Origin: Candidatus Bathyarchaeota archaeon | GTDB lineage: Archaea; Thermoproteota; Bathyarchaeia; TCS64 | Length of the DNA stretch: 7,019 nt | Assembly: GCA_030691555.1 (NCBI GenBank) | Contig: JAUYEB010000228.1 | Location: forward strand, 1 to 7,019 | Reading direction: 5' to 3' | In this document: in pieces, positions 1 through 5,412 of the stretch | Layout: every line of letters begins with the position of its first letter | How positions within the stretch are numbered: position 1 is the first letter of the stretch | Program-made: the position numbers and the translations under genes | The notes under the pieces: model-generated | The model's database searches: none | The model's input: the letters and a program-made list of their open reading frames with translations, nothing else | What the model was told of the DNA's origin: nothing

Positions 1-423
1 TCGCCTGTATTCGTTGAGTTTCTCTTTGAGCGCCATGTCCGAGAGTGCGAGTATCTCGATGGCCAGCAGGGCGGCGTTCTTCGCGGCGTCTATGCCGACG
101 GGTGCGACGGGGACGCCGGTGGGCATCTGGACGATGCTGAGGAGGGCGTCGACGCCGCCGAGCTTCACCTCCTGGGGGACGCCGATGACGGGTTTTAGGG
201 TCTGGGCGGCGACGGCGCCGGGGAGGGCGGCGGCGAGGCCGGCGACGCAGATGAAGACCTGCGCGTCGGTGTCCTCGACGTACTGCGCGAGCGCCTTGGG
301 GTTCCTGTGGGCGGAGAGGGTCCACTGCTCGTGCTCCACGCCGAACTCCCCCAGGATGGAGGCCGCGGCGTCGCTCAGCTCCTTGTCCGAGTCGCTGCCG
401 ACGATGATCGCTACCTTTGGCAT
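1..423 (-). CDS. purE: N5-carboxyaminoimidazole ribonucleotide mutase (PurE), 3' end outside the window
   Basis: PurE interconverts N5-CAIR and CAIR in cytosolic de novo purine synthesis, supplying the PurC substrate. Translating 423 down to 1 gives 141 residues without a stop, so the C-terminus lies beyond the left edge. Family marks are GSDSD (residues 9-13, phosphate binding), SAHR (37-40, with the catalytic His of the family), AGLAAALPG (61-69), and MPTGVPVAPVG (100-110) near the substrate pocket. SAHR followed by Asn-Pro fits the class I mutase rather than the class II AIR carboxylase. Where E. coli has AAHLPG, this protein has AAALPG, so that second histidine is absent; I recall similar forms in other archaea. 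The start is ATG at 423, with a TATA-like element centred 27 nt upstream. This fits a leaderless message, and I see no Shine-Dalgarno sequence. PurK is not in the window. The family call is secure. Confidence 0.95.
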   Translation of the reverse strand, partial: MPKVAIIVGSDSDKELSDAAASILGEFGVEHEQWTLSAHRNPKALAQYVEDTDAQVFICVAGLAAALPGAVAAQTLKPVIGVPQEVKLGGVDALLSIVQMPTGVPVAPVGIDAAKNAALLAIEILALSDMALKEKLNEYRR

Positions 424-445
424 GGGGTAGGATCGGGGCGTTCAG

Positions 446-454
446 CTTATGAAA
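446..454 (-). promoter_or_regulatory. Probable TATA box of purE
   Basis: Read on the minus strand, CTTTCATAAG lies around 455-446 and is centred about 27 nt upstream of the purE ATG. This is the spacing expected if transcription starts at the start codon. It falls inside the first codons of the ATG-449 reading on the opposite strand, which argues that the transporter really starts further downstream. The match to an archaeal TATA consensus is moderate. Confidence 0.45.
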
Positions 455-473
455 GTAGCCCCACTTGGTAGGT

Positions 474-481
474 GTTATATC
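474..481 (+). promoter_or_regulatory. Possible TATA box of the MFS transporter gene
   Basis: GTTATATC is the most TATA-like stretch on the plus strand between purE and the transporter. A start site about 26 nt downstream (near 505) would give a leader of roughly 16 nt before TTG 521. No convincing Shine-Dalgarno sequence is visible in that leader. The sequence is also AT-rich on the other strand, so it could serve purE instead. Confidence 0.35.
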
Positions 482-520
482 CGCTGGGCCTGTACCAATT
501 CGTCCAAGCTGGTCCAAGGT

Positions 521-1789
521 TTGCCTCGCCTCCCGGAGTTCCTACGCGGCAACGTCCTCGTGATGACCGTCTGCGAGTGTATTTGGAGGTCGACGGTAGA
601 CATAATCTGGCCCTTCCTGAGCCTCTACGTGCTTGAGCTCGGGGGGAGCTACCAGACGGTCGGGGTAATCATGTCGGTGGCGAGCTTCGGGAGCATGCTC
701 CTCTACCCGCTGGGGGGCTACATCGCCGACTACCAGGGGAGGATAAAGCTCATCGGCTACATGACGTTCTTCTACGCCTTCGCGTTCCTCATCACGGGGC
801 TGGGGGAGTCGTGGCAGTGGCTCGCCCTCGGCCTCTTCATCCAGAACGTGACCACGTTCTACTGGCCCGCCATACAGGCGCTGATGGCCGACTCCATCCC
901 CCCTCACCGGAGGGGCGTCGGCTTCGCCGCGTTGGAGGCGATCCCTGCGGGCTTCGGCCTCATAGCCCCGGTGGCGGGGGCCTTCCTGATCGGCCTCCTC
1001 GGGATGCGGACCGCGATGAAGGGGCTCTTCTTCAGCTCCTTCATCATCGCGTCGGGCATCGCCGTCCTCAGGCTGAGGTTCCTGAGGGAGACGGTGGCGA
1101 ACCCGAAGAGGCTGGACCTGTCGCCGAGGGGGGTGGCGAGGCTCATAGGCGAGTCCTACAGGGGCTCATTCAAGGTGCTGTCGGGGATTACCCGCGAGCT
1201 ATGGGTGCTGTCGATCCTCGTCACCGCCCTAGTCTTCTCCGCATCCTTCGCCAGCAGCTTCTGGGTGATACGCGCCACGCGGGTGATCGGCCTGAGTCTG
1301 CAGGAGTGGGCGCTGATAATACTGGTCTCGGGGGTCGTCGGGGTAGTCCTCGGCATACCCGCTGGCCGCATCATCGATCGGCTGTCGAAGAGGCGGGTGG
1401 CGGGGGTCTGCATAATCCTCGGCGCCGCCTTCTCCTTCCTATTCTTGAGGGTGTCCAGCTTCGCAGAGGTCTTGGCGCTCGCCGTCGCGGCGGCGGCCGT
1501 GGACTCCTTCCTCAACCCGAGCCTGAGGAGCCTCTTCGCCGACCTGACCCCACGCGGCATCCGGGGGAGGGCCATGGCCCTTGTGGGCGGTGGCGGCCTG
1601 AACCTGATGCGGAACGTCTACGCCAACAGCATCCTGGTGAAGCTGTTCGCGACGACGGGGATGTTCCTCAGCGGCTACGTCTACGGGCTCGACGCCTCCC
1701 TGCCGTGGTTGATCCTCTCGGGCGCCATGCTCGTCATCGGGCTGGGCTTCCTCGTCGCCGTCTCGGACCCCGCGAGGCCCGAGGAGTAG
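521..1789 (+). CDS. Major facilitator superfamily transporter, 12 TM, substrate unknown
   Basis: This is a 422-residue membrane protein with about 12 hydrophobic segments in two halves joined by a charged central loop (around residues 185-220), the standard MFS plan. The N-terminal half has MFS motif A, GGYIADYQGRIK, at 65-76 between TM2 and TM3. The C-terminal half has the matching GIPAGRIIDRLSKRR at about 278-292. The DSIPPHRRGVGFA segment (124-136) and its counterpart DLTPRGIRGRAMA (341-353) are typical of drug-efflux-like MFS families. The frame is open from ATG 449, but residues before LPRLPEF look unlike protein and overlap the purE promoter. I therefore prefer TTG 521, where LPRLPEFLRGN makes a normal lead-in to TM1; ATG 563 is a weaker alternative. 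Substrate cannot be read from the sequence. The next gene starts 44 nt downstream on the same strand with its own TATA-like element. Confidence 0.88.
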   Translation: MPRLPEFLRGNVLVMTVCECIWRSTVDIIWPFLSLYVLELGGSYQTVGVIMSVASFGSMLLYPLGGYIADYQGRIKLIGYMTFFYAFAFLITGLGESWQWLALGLFIQNVTTFYWPAIQALMADSIPPHRRGVGFAALEAIPAGFGLIAPVAGAFLIGLLGMRTAMKGLFFSSFIIASGIAVLRLRFLRETVANPKRLDLSPRGVARLIGESYRGSFKVLSGITRELWVLSILVTALVFSASFASSFWVIRATRVIGLSLQEWALIILVSGVVGVVLGIPAGRIIDRLSKRRVAGVCIILGAAFSFLFLRVSSFAEVLALAVAAAAVDSFLNPSLRSLFADLTPRGIRGRAMALVGGGGLNLMRNVYANSILVKLFATTGMFLSGYVYGLDASLPWLILSGAMLVIGLGFLVAVSDPARPEE

Positions 1790-1803
1790 CCCCTCTGGGA
1801 ACC

Positions 1804-1810
1804 CTTATCC
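1804..1810 (+). promoter_or_regulatory. Probable TATA box of the 64-residue membrane protein gene
   Basis: CTTATCC in the MFS-downstream gap is centred 27 nt before ATG 1834, the spacing for a leaderless archaeal transcript. The flanking sequence is GC-rich, so this short AT patch stands out. No Shine-Dalgarno sequence precedes the ATG. Confidence 0.45.
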
Positions 1811-1833
1811 CGTGAGGTTGTGGATTATTGGCG

Positions 1834-2028
1834 ATGGGCGCACTAAGTTTAGTCACTTACCCAATAGGCGTCTTCCTCGTGCTGGTCGGCGTGATCATCG
1901 CCGTAGACGCCCCCTTCATGAAGGAGATTCTCGACGAGGTCGAGTTCCTGAAGAAGAACAGGCGATTAGTCGGGACAGTCACCGCACTCGTGGGCCTAGT
2001 CCTCCTGGCCCTCGGCCAACTGGCGTAG
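1834..2028 (+). CDS. Small two-TM membrane protein, function unknown
   Basis: This is a 64-residue protein that I do not recognise. It has two hydrophobic helices, about residues 4-24 (ending VGVIIAV) and 45-62 (LVGTVTALVGLVLLALG). A charged, probably amphipathic stretch joins them (29-44, including MKEILDEVEFLKKNRR), so a helical hairpin with a short charged loop is expected. I chose ATG 1834 because a TATA-like CTTATCC sits 27 nt upstream. TTG 1828 would add only two residues. A competing frame, open through 1812-2028 into the next gene, translates into Arg/Pro-rich sequence unlike a protein. The gene lies between the MFS transporter and the 263-residue gene on the same strand, with 44- and 32-nt gaps. 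Position alone does not show that it works with the transporter. It is convincing as a gene, with no function assigned. Confidence 0.75.
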   Translation: MGALSLVTYPIGVFLVLVGVIIAVDAPFMKEILDEVEFLKKNRRLVGTVTALVGLVLLALGQLA

Positions 2029-2032
2029 GTGT

Positions 2033-2039
2033 GATTAAT
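2033..2039 (+). promoter_or_regulatory. Probable TATA box of the 263-residue gene
   Basis: GATTAAT is centred 25 nt upstream of ATG 2061 in a 32-nt intergenic gap, suggesting leaderless transcription. A GAGG at 2044-2047 lies 13 nt from the ATG, too far for a usual Shine-Dalgarno sequence. Confidence 0.45.
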
Positions 2040-2060
2040 CCCAGAGGCTCCTCCTACACC

Positions 2061-2852
2061 ATGCCCGGCGTGTCCCTCGTCTCAACGCTCCACGACTCCA
2101 AGGGGTGGTGCATCGATCCCCTCAGGGAGCACGCGGCGCTGTTCGACAGGCTCTACGAGCGCCGCATAGTGGCTGTAACGACCGGCACCGCGCCCGCCGT
2201 GGTCGAGGCCCTCCAAGAGACCGGCTGGTTGATAGTCTCGCCGAGGAGCAAGGTGGGCGTCGAGTACATCTCCGACTCCCGCAGGAGGGTGCTCAGGGCC
2301 GGGCTCGACTCCGGCTCCGCCTTCATGCACCTCGTCGATATGGACCGGGTGCTCCACTGGGCTGACCACTACCCGGAGGAGCTAGGCGAGGTCACTAAAC
2401 AGATCCCTTCCCACAAGTTCCTGATAATCGGCAGGACCGAGAGGGCGTTCCGCACACACCCGCGCAACCAGACCGAGACCGAGGCACTCGCCAACAGGGT
2501 CTTCTCACTCATCCTGGGGCGGGACGTCGACATCACCGCTGCCTCTCGGGGCGTTTCGCGTGACGCGGCGGAAACTATCCTGAATGGTTCGCGGGGCAGC
2601 TTCTTCGACTCGGACTCGGAGTGGCCCGCCCTCCTCCTCAGGGCGGGGGTCGAGACAGGCTACGCGGAGGCGGAGGGGCTCGAGTGGGAGACCCGCCTCA
2701 AGAGGCAGGAGATGACCCTCCCCGACGGCAGGAGGGTCGACGTCAAGGAGTACTACGAGTCCAACCCCGAGTCGTGGGTCTACAGGACGATGCTCGCCCA
2801 CAGGATCGCTAAGGCAGCGCTCGAGACCTACCGGGGGGCCCGCGGCTCCTAG
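2061..2852 (+). CDS. Conserved-looking hypothetical protein, possibly GT-A nucleotide-sugar transferase-like
   Basis: This soluble protein of 263 residues has no signal peptide or TM segment, and I cannot name its family. Features resembling GT-A glycosyltransferase-like enzymes are an N-terminal strand pattern VSLVSTLHDSKG (4-15), a second strand RIVAVTTGT (35-43), and a hydrophobic strand ending in Asp-Met-Asp (LVDMD, 91-95). The Asp-Met-Asp resembles a DxD metal site. Further on come SRGVSRDAA (162-170), an acidic FDSDSEWP (182-189) before a helix, and a last strand GYAEAEGLEWET (200-211). The C-terminus (212-263) is charged and helical, with KEYYESNPESWVY. The glycosyltransferase idea is inference from pattern, not recognition. 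The start is ATG 2061, supported by a TATA-like element 25 nt upstream; the frame is open to 1812, but that extension is not protein-like. Its TAG stop shares three bases of a CTAG with the convergent purF stop. Confidence 0.8.
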   Translation: MPGVSLVSTLHDSKGWCIDPLREHAALFDRLYERRIVAVTTGTAPAVVEALQETGWLIVSPRSKVGVEYISDSRRRVLRAGLDSGSAFMHLVDMDRVLHWADHYPEELGEVTKQIPSHKFLIIGRTERAFRTHPRNQTETEALANRVFSLILGRDVDITAASRGVSRDAAETILNGSRGSFFDSDSEWPALLLRAGVETGYAEAEGLEWETRLKRQEMTLPDGRRVDVKEYYESNPESWVYRTMLAHRIAKAALETYRGARGS

Positions 2853-4297
2853 GCGGACTCGTATATCCGCCCCTTCTCGGACTCGCCGCGCTTGACCCTC
2901 TCCCACATCTGCTTGGCGAGGGAGTCGGCCATGGGCGTGGGGTAGTCGTTGGTTATGCAGCCGAGGCAGAACTGGTCCTTCGCCATGCCGGTGCACGCGA
3001 GGTAGTCGTCGATGCCGAGGTAGTTGACGCTGTCAGCGCCGACCTCTTTGGCGATCTCCTCGGGCATCATCTTTGCGCCGATGAGCTGGGAGTAGGTGGC
3101 CATGTCGATGCCGTAGAAGCAGGGGCCCAGTATCCGGGGGTAGGTTATGAAGAGGTGTATCTCCCTCGCACCGGCCGCCCTGAGCCGCTTCACCGTCCCC
3201 TTGGTGGTGTCGCCGCGTACTATGCTGTCGTCGACGACGGCGAGGCTCTTGCCCTTGATGAGGGGTTCGAGGATGTTGACCTTCCTGAAGATGACGCTGC
3301 CCCTGTCCTCGGCGTCGGTTATGAAGGCTCGCTGTGTGACGTACCTGTGGCGCCTCGTGGCGCGCTCCCAGGGTATCCCCGCCTCCTCGTGGAAGCCGTA
3401 GGCGGCGTCGTCCGCCGTCTCGGGGAGGCTGACGACTACGTCGCACCTCTTCGCCTTCTCGGCGTAGACGCGGGCGAGGGCGCGGCCGAAGTCGACGCGT
3501 GCCTGGTAGACGAACTTGCCGTTCATCCTGCTGTCGGGGCGCATGAAGTAGGCGAACTCGAAGGCGCAGAAGGCGCGCCTCGGGCCCGTGGCGAGCTGCC
3601 TCCTTATGACCTCCCCCTCCTCGACGGCCATGAACTCGCCGGGTCGGAACTCGTGGTCCCACTTGATCCCGTTTATGTCGAGGCCGACGCTCTCGGAGCC
3701 GAAGGCGTGCACCCCATCGGATTTTCCGTAGCAGAGGGGCTTTACGCCGATGGGGTCCTTGAAGGCGAAGAGGGTGCCGTCGTCGACGATGCCGGTGACG
3801 GCGAAGCTGCCGTCTATCCCCTCCATGCAGGAGCGCGCCGCCTCCTCGATGCTCCCCGTCTCCTCCAGCCTCTTCAGGAGCAGGAGGGCGAGGGCGTGGG
3901 TGTCCGAGTAGCTCTGGTCGACGCCTACCCTCCTCTGTAGGTCGCGGACGTTGACTATGTTGCCGTTGAAGCTGATTGCGAGGCTCCGACTCGCTCCTTT
4001 AACCACGATGGGCATGGCGTCGCGCTGCCGCGCGCCTAGGTCGAGCGCCCCCGAGGTTGCGTAGCGGACGTTCCCTATGCCTACCGAGCCCTTTAGGCTC
4101 TTGACGTTGAATCCGAATCCCTGGTTCGGCGGTATGAGCCCGAGCTGCGTGTAGCAGTCGATCTCCCCGCTCCACGTGGCGAAGCCGTGGCTCTGGTGCC
4201 CCCTGTGGTTCTGGGCGAGCATCCCCCAGTAGAGGGTGGGGAAGACCTCCCCCTCGACCATGGCGCCGAAGACGCCGCACTTCTCCGCCAGGCTCAC
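2849..4297 (-). CDS. purF: Amidophosphoribosyltransferase (PurF), Fe-S type with short propeptide
   Basis: PurF converts PRPP and glutamine to 5-phosphoribosylamine, the committed step of purine synthesis. In this 482-residue protein the N-terminal glutaminase domain has Cys7 (KCGVFG), preceded by six residues that would be cleaved off to free the catalytic Cys. It also has NHRGHQSHG (30-38) and the NGN site (ISFNGNIVN, 108-116). The phosphoribosyltransferase domain carries the PRPP loop VVDDSIVRGDTTKGT (354-368). Cys244, Cys393 (GPCFYGID), Cys444 and Cys447 (FCLGC) line up with the four [4Fe-4S] ligands of the Bacillus subtilis enzyme, so an oxygen-sensitive cluster is predicted. The start is GTG 4297, which overlaps the purC stop as GTGA, indicating one transcript and coupled translation. 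The stop is TAG at 2851-2849, interlocked with the convergent gene. No terminator is visible at its end. Confidence 0.97.
   Translation of the reverse strand: MSLAEKCGVFGAMVEGEVFPTLYWGMLAQNHRGHQSHGFATWSGEIDCYTQLGLIPPNQGFGFNVKSLKGSVGIGNVRYATSGALDLGARQRDAMPIVVKGASRSLAISFNGNIVNVRDLQRRVGVDQSYSDTHALALLLLKRLEETGSIEEAARSCMEGIDGSFAVTGIVDDGTLFAFKDPIGVKPLCYGKSDGVHAFGSESVGLDINGIKWDHEFRPGEFMAVEEGEVIRRQLATGPRRAFCAFEFAYFMRPDSRMNGKFVYQARVDFGRALARVYAEKAKRCDVVVSLPETADDAAYGFHEEAGIPWERATRRHRYVTQRAFITDAEDRGSVIFRKVNILEPLIKGKSLAVVDDSIVRGDTTKGTVKRLRAAGAREIHLFITYPRILGPCFYGIDMATYSQLIGAKMMPEEIAKEVGADSVNYLGIDDYLACTGMAKDQFCLGCITNDYPTPMADSLAKQMWERVKRGESEKGRIYESA
4294..4297 (-). other. GTGA stop/start overlap of purC and purF
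   Basis: The purC stop TGA (4296-4294) and the purF start GTG (4297-4295) share a four-base GTGA on the minus strand. Such overlaps usually mean the genes are co-transcribed and the second is translated by re-initiation or coupling. Confidence 0.85.
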
Positions 4298-5253
4298 TTG
4301 ATTTCCCTCATGACCTGGTCGACGTTCTTCAACGCGTAGTCGCCGAGGGCCTTCTTGCCACTCAGGACCTCGTAGCTGGCGACGCAGCGCATGGACACCT
4401 GCTTCACGACCGGCGCGGGTATCTCAGGGGCGGGGCCATCTCCCATGTAGCCGACCTCCCGCAGGTAGGCGCGCAGGAACTCCTTGTCTAGGCAGTGGGC
4501 CTCCTGCGGCTTGCCGGGCTCGTAGAACTTCTCGGCCCAGAATCTGGCGGAGTCGTGGCTCGGCGGCTCGTCTATCTGGATCAGTTCGTCGTCGAGGCGG
4601 CCGAACTCGAGCTTGAAGTCGGGGATTATGAAGCCGCGGCTCTTGGCGTGGCCCTGGTAGGCGGCGAAGAGTTTGAGGGTGGATTCTTCGAGTTCCGCCC
4701 ACTCGTCCCGTGTGACGAGCTTCTGGGCGATGGCCTCCCTGCCGCTGATCTCCATGTCGTGGCCCGCCTCCGCCTTCGTCGTGGGGGTGAGTATGACCTC
4801 GGGGAGTTTCTCCGCCATGGCGAGGCCGCCGGGGAGCTTCACGCCGCTCACCGTCCGGGTCCCGTCCCTGTAGGCGCGCCACGCGGAGCCGTAGAGGTAG
4901 GCGCGGCAGACGAACTCGATGTCTATCCGCTCCGCCTTGCGGACGCGCATGGAGCGGCCGTCCTCGACCTTGATGAAGTGGTTGGGTATGACCCTCCTCG
5001 TCTTGTTGAACCAGAACTCGGCGAGGCGGTTTATGCTCTCCCCCTTGTGTGGTATGAGCGTCGGGAAGACCACGTCGTAGGCGCTTATCCTGTCCGTGGT
5101 GACTATCAGCATCTCCTTCCCGAGGTCGTAGACGTCCCTCACCTTGCCGCGGCGGGGCTCGACGCCCACGACGGCGTCCGAGTACCTGACGACCTCAACC
5201 TTCCCCCCGGCGAGGGGGTCGTCGACCATGTAGGCTTCCTTCAACACGGGCAC
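4294..5253 (-). CDS. purC: Phosphoribosylaminoimidazole-succinocarboxamide synthase (PurC)
   Basis: PurC (SAICAR synthetase) joins CAIR and aspartate using ATP. Motifs appear in the expected order: GKVRDVYDLG (37-46), TDRISAYD (53-60), IPHKGESINRLAEFWF (67-82), EFVCRAYLYGSAWRAY (113-128), LTPTTKAEAGHD (155-166), GFIIPDFKLEFG (208-219), IDEPPSHDSARFW (227-239), then DKEFLRAYL (257-265). At 319 residues it is close to the longer, yeast-like form rather than the roughly 240-residue bacterial one. Some 36 residues precede GKVRD, longer than usual. Two starts are credible. GTG 5253 is 25 nt below a TATA-like TATTAA and would be leaderless. ATG 5229 has AAGGA seven nt upstream and gives 311 residues. 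The gene heads the purC-purF pair and overlaps purF by four bases. A 9-mer that recurs in the upstream palindrome lies between the TATA element and the start, so regulation there is possible. Confidence 0.96.
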   Translation of the reverse strand: MPVLKEAYMVDDPLAGGKVEVVRYSDAVVGVEPRRGKVRDVYDLGKEMLIVTTDRISAYDVVFPTLIPHKGESINRLAEFWFNKTRRVIPNHFIKVEDGRSMRVRKAERIDIEFVCRAYLYGSAWRAYRDGTRTVSGVKLPGGLAMAEKLPEVILTPTTKAEAGHDMEISGREAIAQKLVTRDEWAELEESTLKLFAAYQGHAKSRGFIIPDFKLEFGRLDDELIQIDEPPSHDSARFWAEKFYEPGKPQEAHCLDKEFLRAYLREVGYMGDGPAPEIPAPVVKQVSMRCVASYEVLSGKKALGDYALKNVDQVMREIK

Positions 5254-5261
5254 AGCTCCAG

Positions 5262-5270
5262 ACGTGTTAA
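5262..5270 (+). repeat. ACGTGTTAA 9-mer between the purC TATA box and start
   Basis: ACGTGTTAA occurs here on the plus strand and again, exactly, on the minus strand at 5343-5335 inside an 18-bp palindrome. Its position just downstream of the purC TATA element is where a bound repressor would block initiation. This is a candidate half-site; no regulator is identified. Confidence 0.45.
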
Positions 5271-5274
5271 CGGG

Positions 5275-5280
5275 TTAATA
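5275..5280 (-). promoter_or_regulatory. Probable TATA box of the purC-purF operon
   Basis: Minus-strand TATTAA is centred about 25 nt upstream of GTG 5253, placing transcription initiation at or next to that codon. If ATG 5229 is the true start, the leader would be about 24 nt and would contain AAGGA (5241-5237). Confidence 0.5.
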
Positions 5281-5287
5281 CTGATAC

Positions 5288-5301
5288 CCGAGGTTGCTCG
5301 G
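5288..5301. repeat. Short hairpin CCGAG-GTTG-CTCGG
   Basis: Five-base arms (5288-5292 and 5297-5301) surround a four-base loop, and allowing one bulged C extends the pairing by ATA/TAT outside. It lies upstream of both divergent promoters, so it is unlikely to be in either mRNA. It may be fortuitous in GC-rich DNA. Confidence 0.3.
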
Positions 5302-5327
5302 TATATGAACTTTCTTTTAACATATAC
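5301..5327. repeat. Inverted repeat GTATATG-N13-CATATAC
   Basis: Seven-base arms at 5301-5307 and 5321-5327 flank a 13-base AT-rich spacer. The right arm runs into the neighbouring 18-bp palindrome by two bases. The centre-to-centre spacing of the arms is 20 bp, about two helical turns, as for dimeric DNA-binding proteins. The function is inferred only from form and location. Confidence 0.4.
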
Positions 5328-5343
5328 GTGTCAATTAACACGT
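5326..5343. promoter_or_regulatory. 18-bp near-perfect palindrome, candidate operator
   Basis: The sequence ACGTGTCAATTAACACGT pairs at eight of nine symmetric positions; only 5332/5337 mismatch. It sits between the divergent purC and phosphatidyltransferase promoters, about 73 bp from purC GTG 5253 and 70 bp from TTG 5413. The right half repeats as ACGTGTTAA near the purC start. This is typical of a dimeric regulator site, but neither the regulator nor the controlled gene can be named. Confidence 0.45.
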
Positions 5344-5380
5344 TTAATGCAACGACCTCGGGCGTCGTCCCCGCGTCACA

Positions 5381-5387
5381 CTTATAC
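5381..5387 (+). promoter_or_regulatory. Probable TATA box of the phosphatidyltransferase gene
   Basis: CTTATAC is centred about 29 nt upstream of TTG 5413, matching leaderless spacing and helping to select that start from a frame open far upstream. Confidence 0.5.
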
Positions 5388-5412
5388 CCGCACCGCCCTA
5401 CTTCTCAGCGGT

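Noticed and set aside
14..430. 138-codon plus-strand reading frame at the left edge
   Set aside because: It is antisense to purE, whose motifs are unmistakable on the minus strand.
449..520. N-terminal extension of the MFS protein from ATG 449
   Set aside because: The extra 24 residues are not typical of an MFS N-terminus and overlap the probable purE promoter, leaving only 25 bp between divergent starts.
1812..2060. Upstream extension of the 263-residue gene
   Set aside because: It would overlap the whole 64-residue membrane protein, its residues are Arg/Pro-rich and unlike protein, and a TATA-like element precedes ATG 2061.
3155..3940. 261-codon plus-strand reading frame inside purF
   Set aside because: It is antisense to a full-length PurF with all catalytic motifs, and its translation has biased low-complexity composition typical of a shadow frame.
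4495..5412. Long plus-strand reading frame running antisense to purC and in frame into the phosphatidyltransferase
   Set aside because: The upstream part is the complement of purC, its composition is not protein-like, and the true gene is explained by the TATA box and TTG 5413. High GC content keeps antisense frames open.
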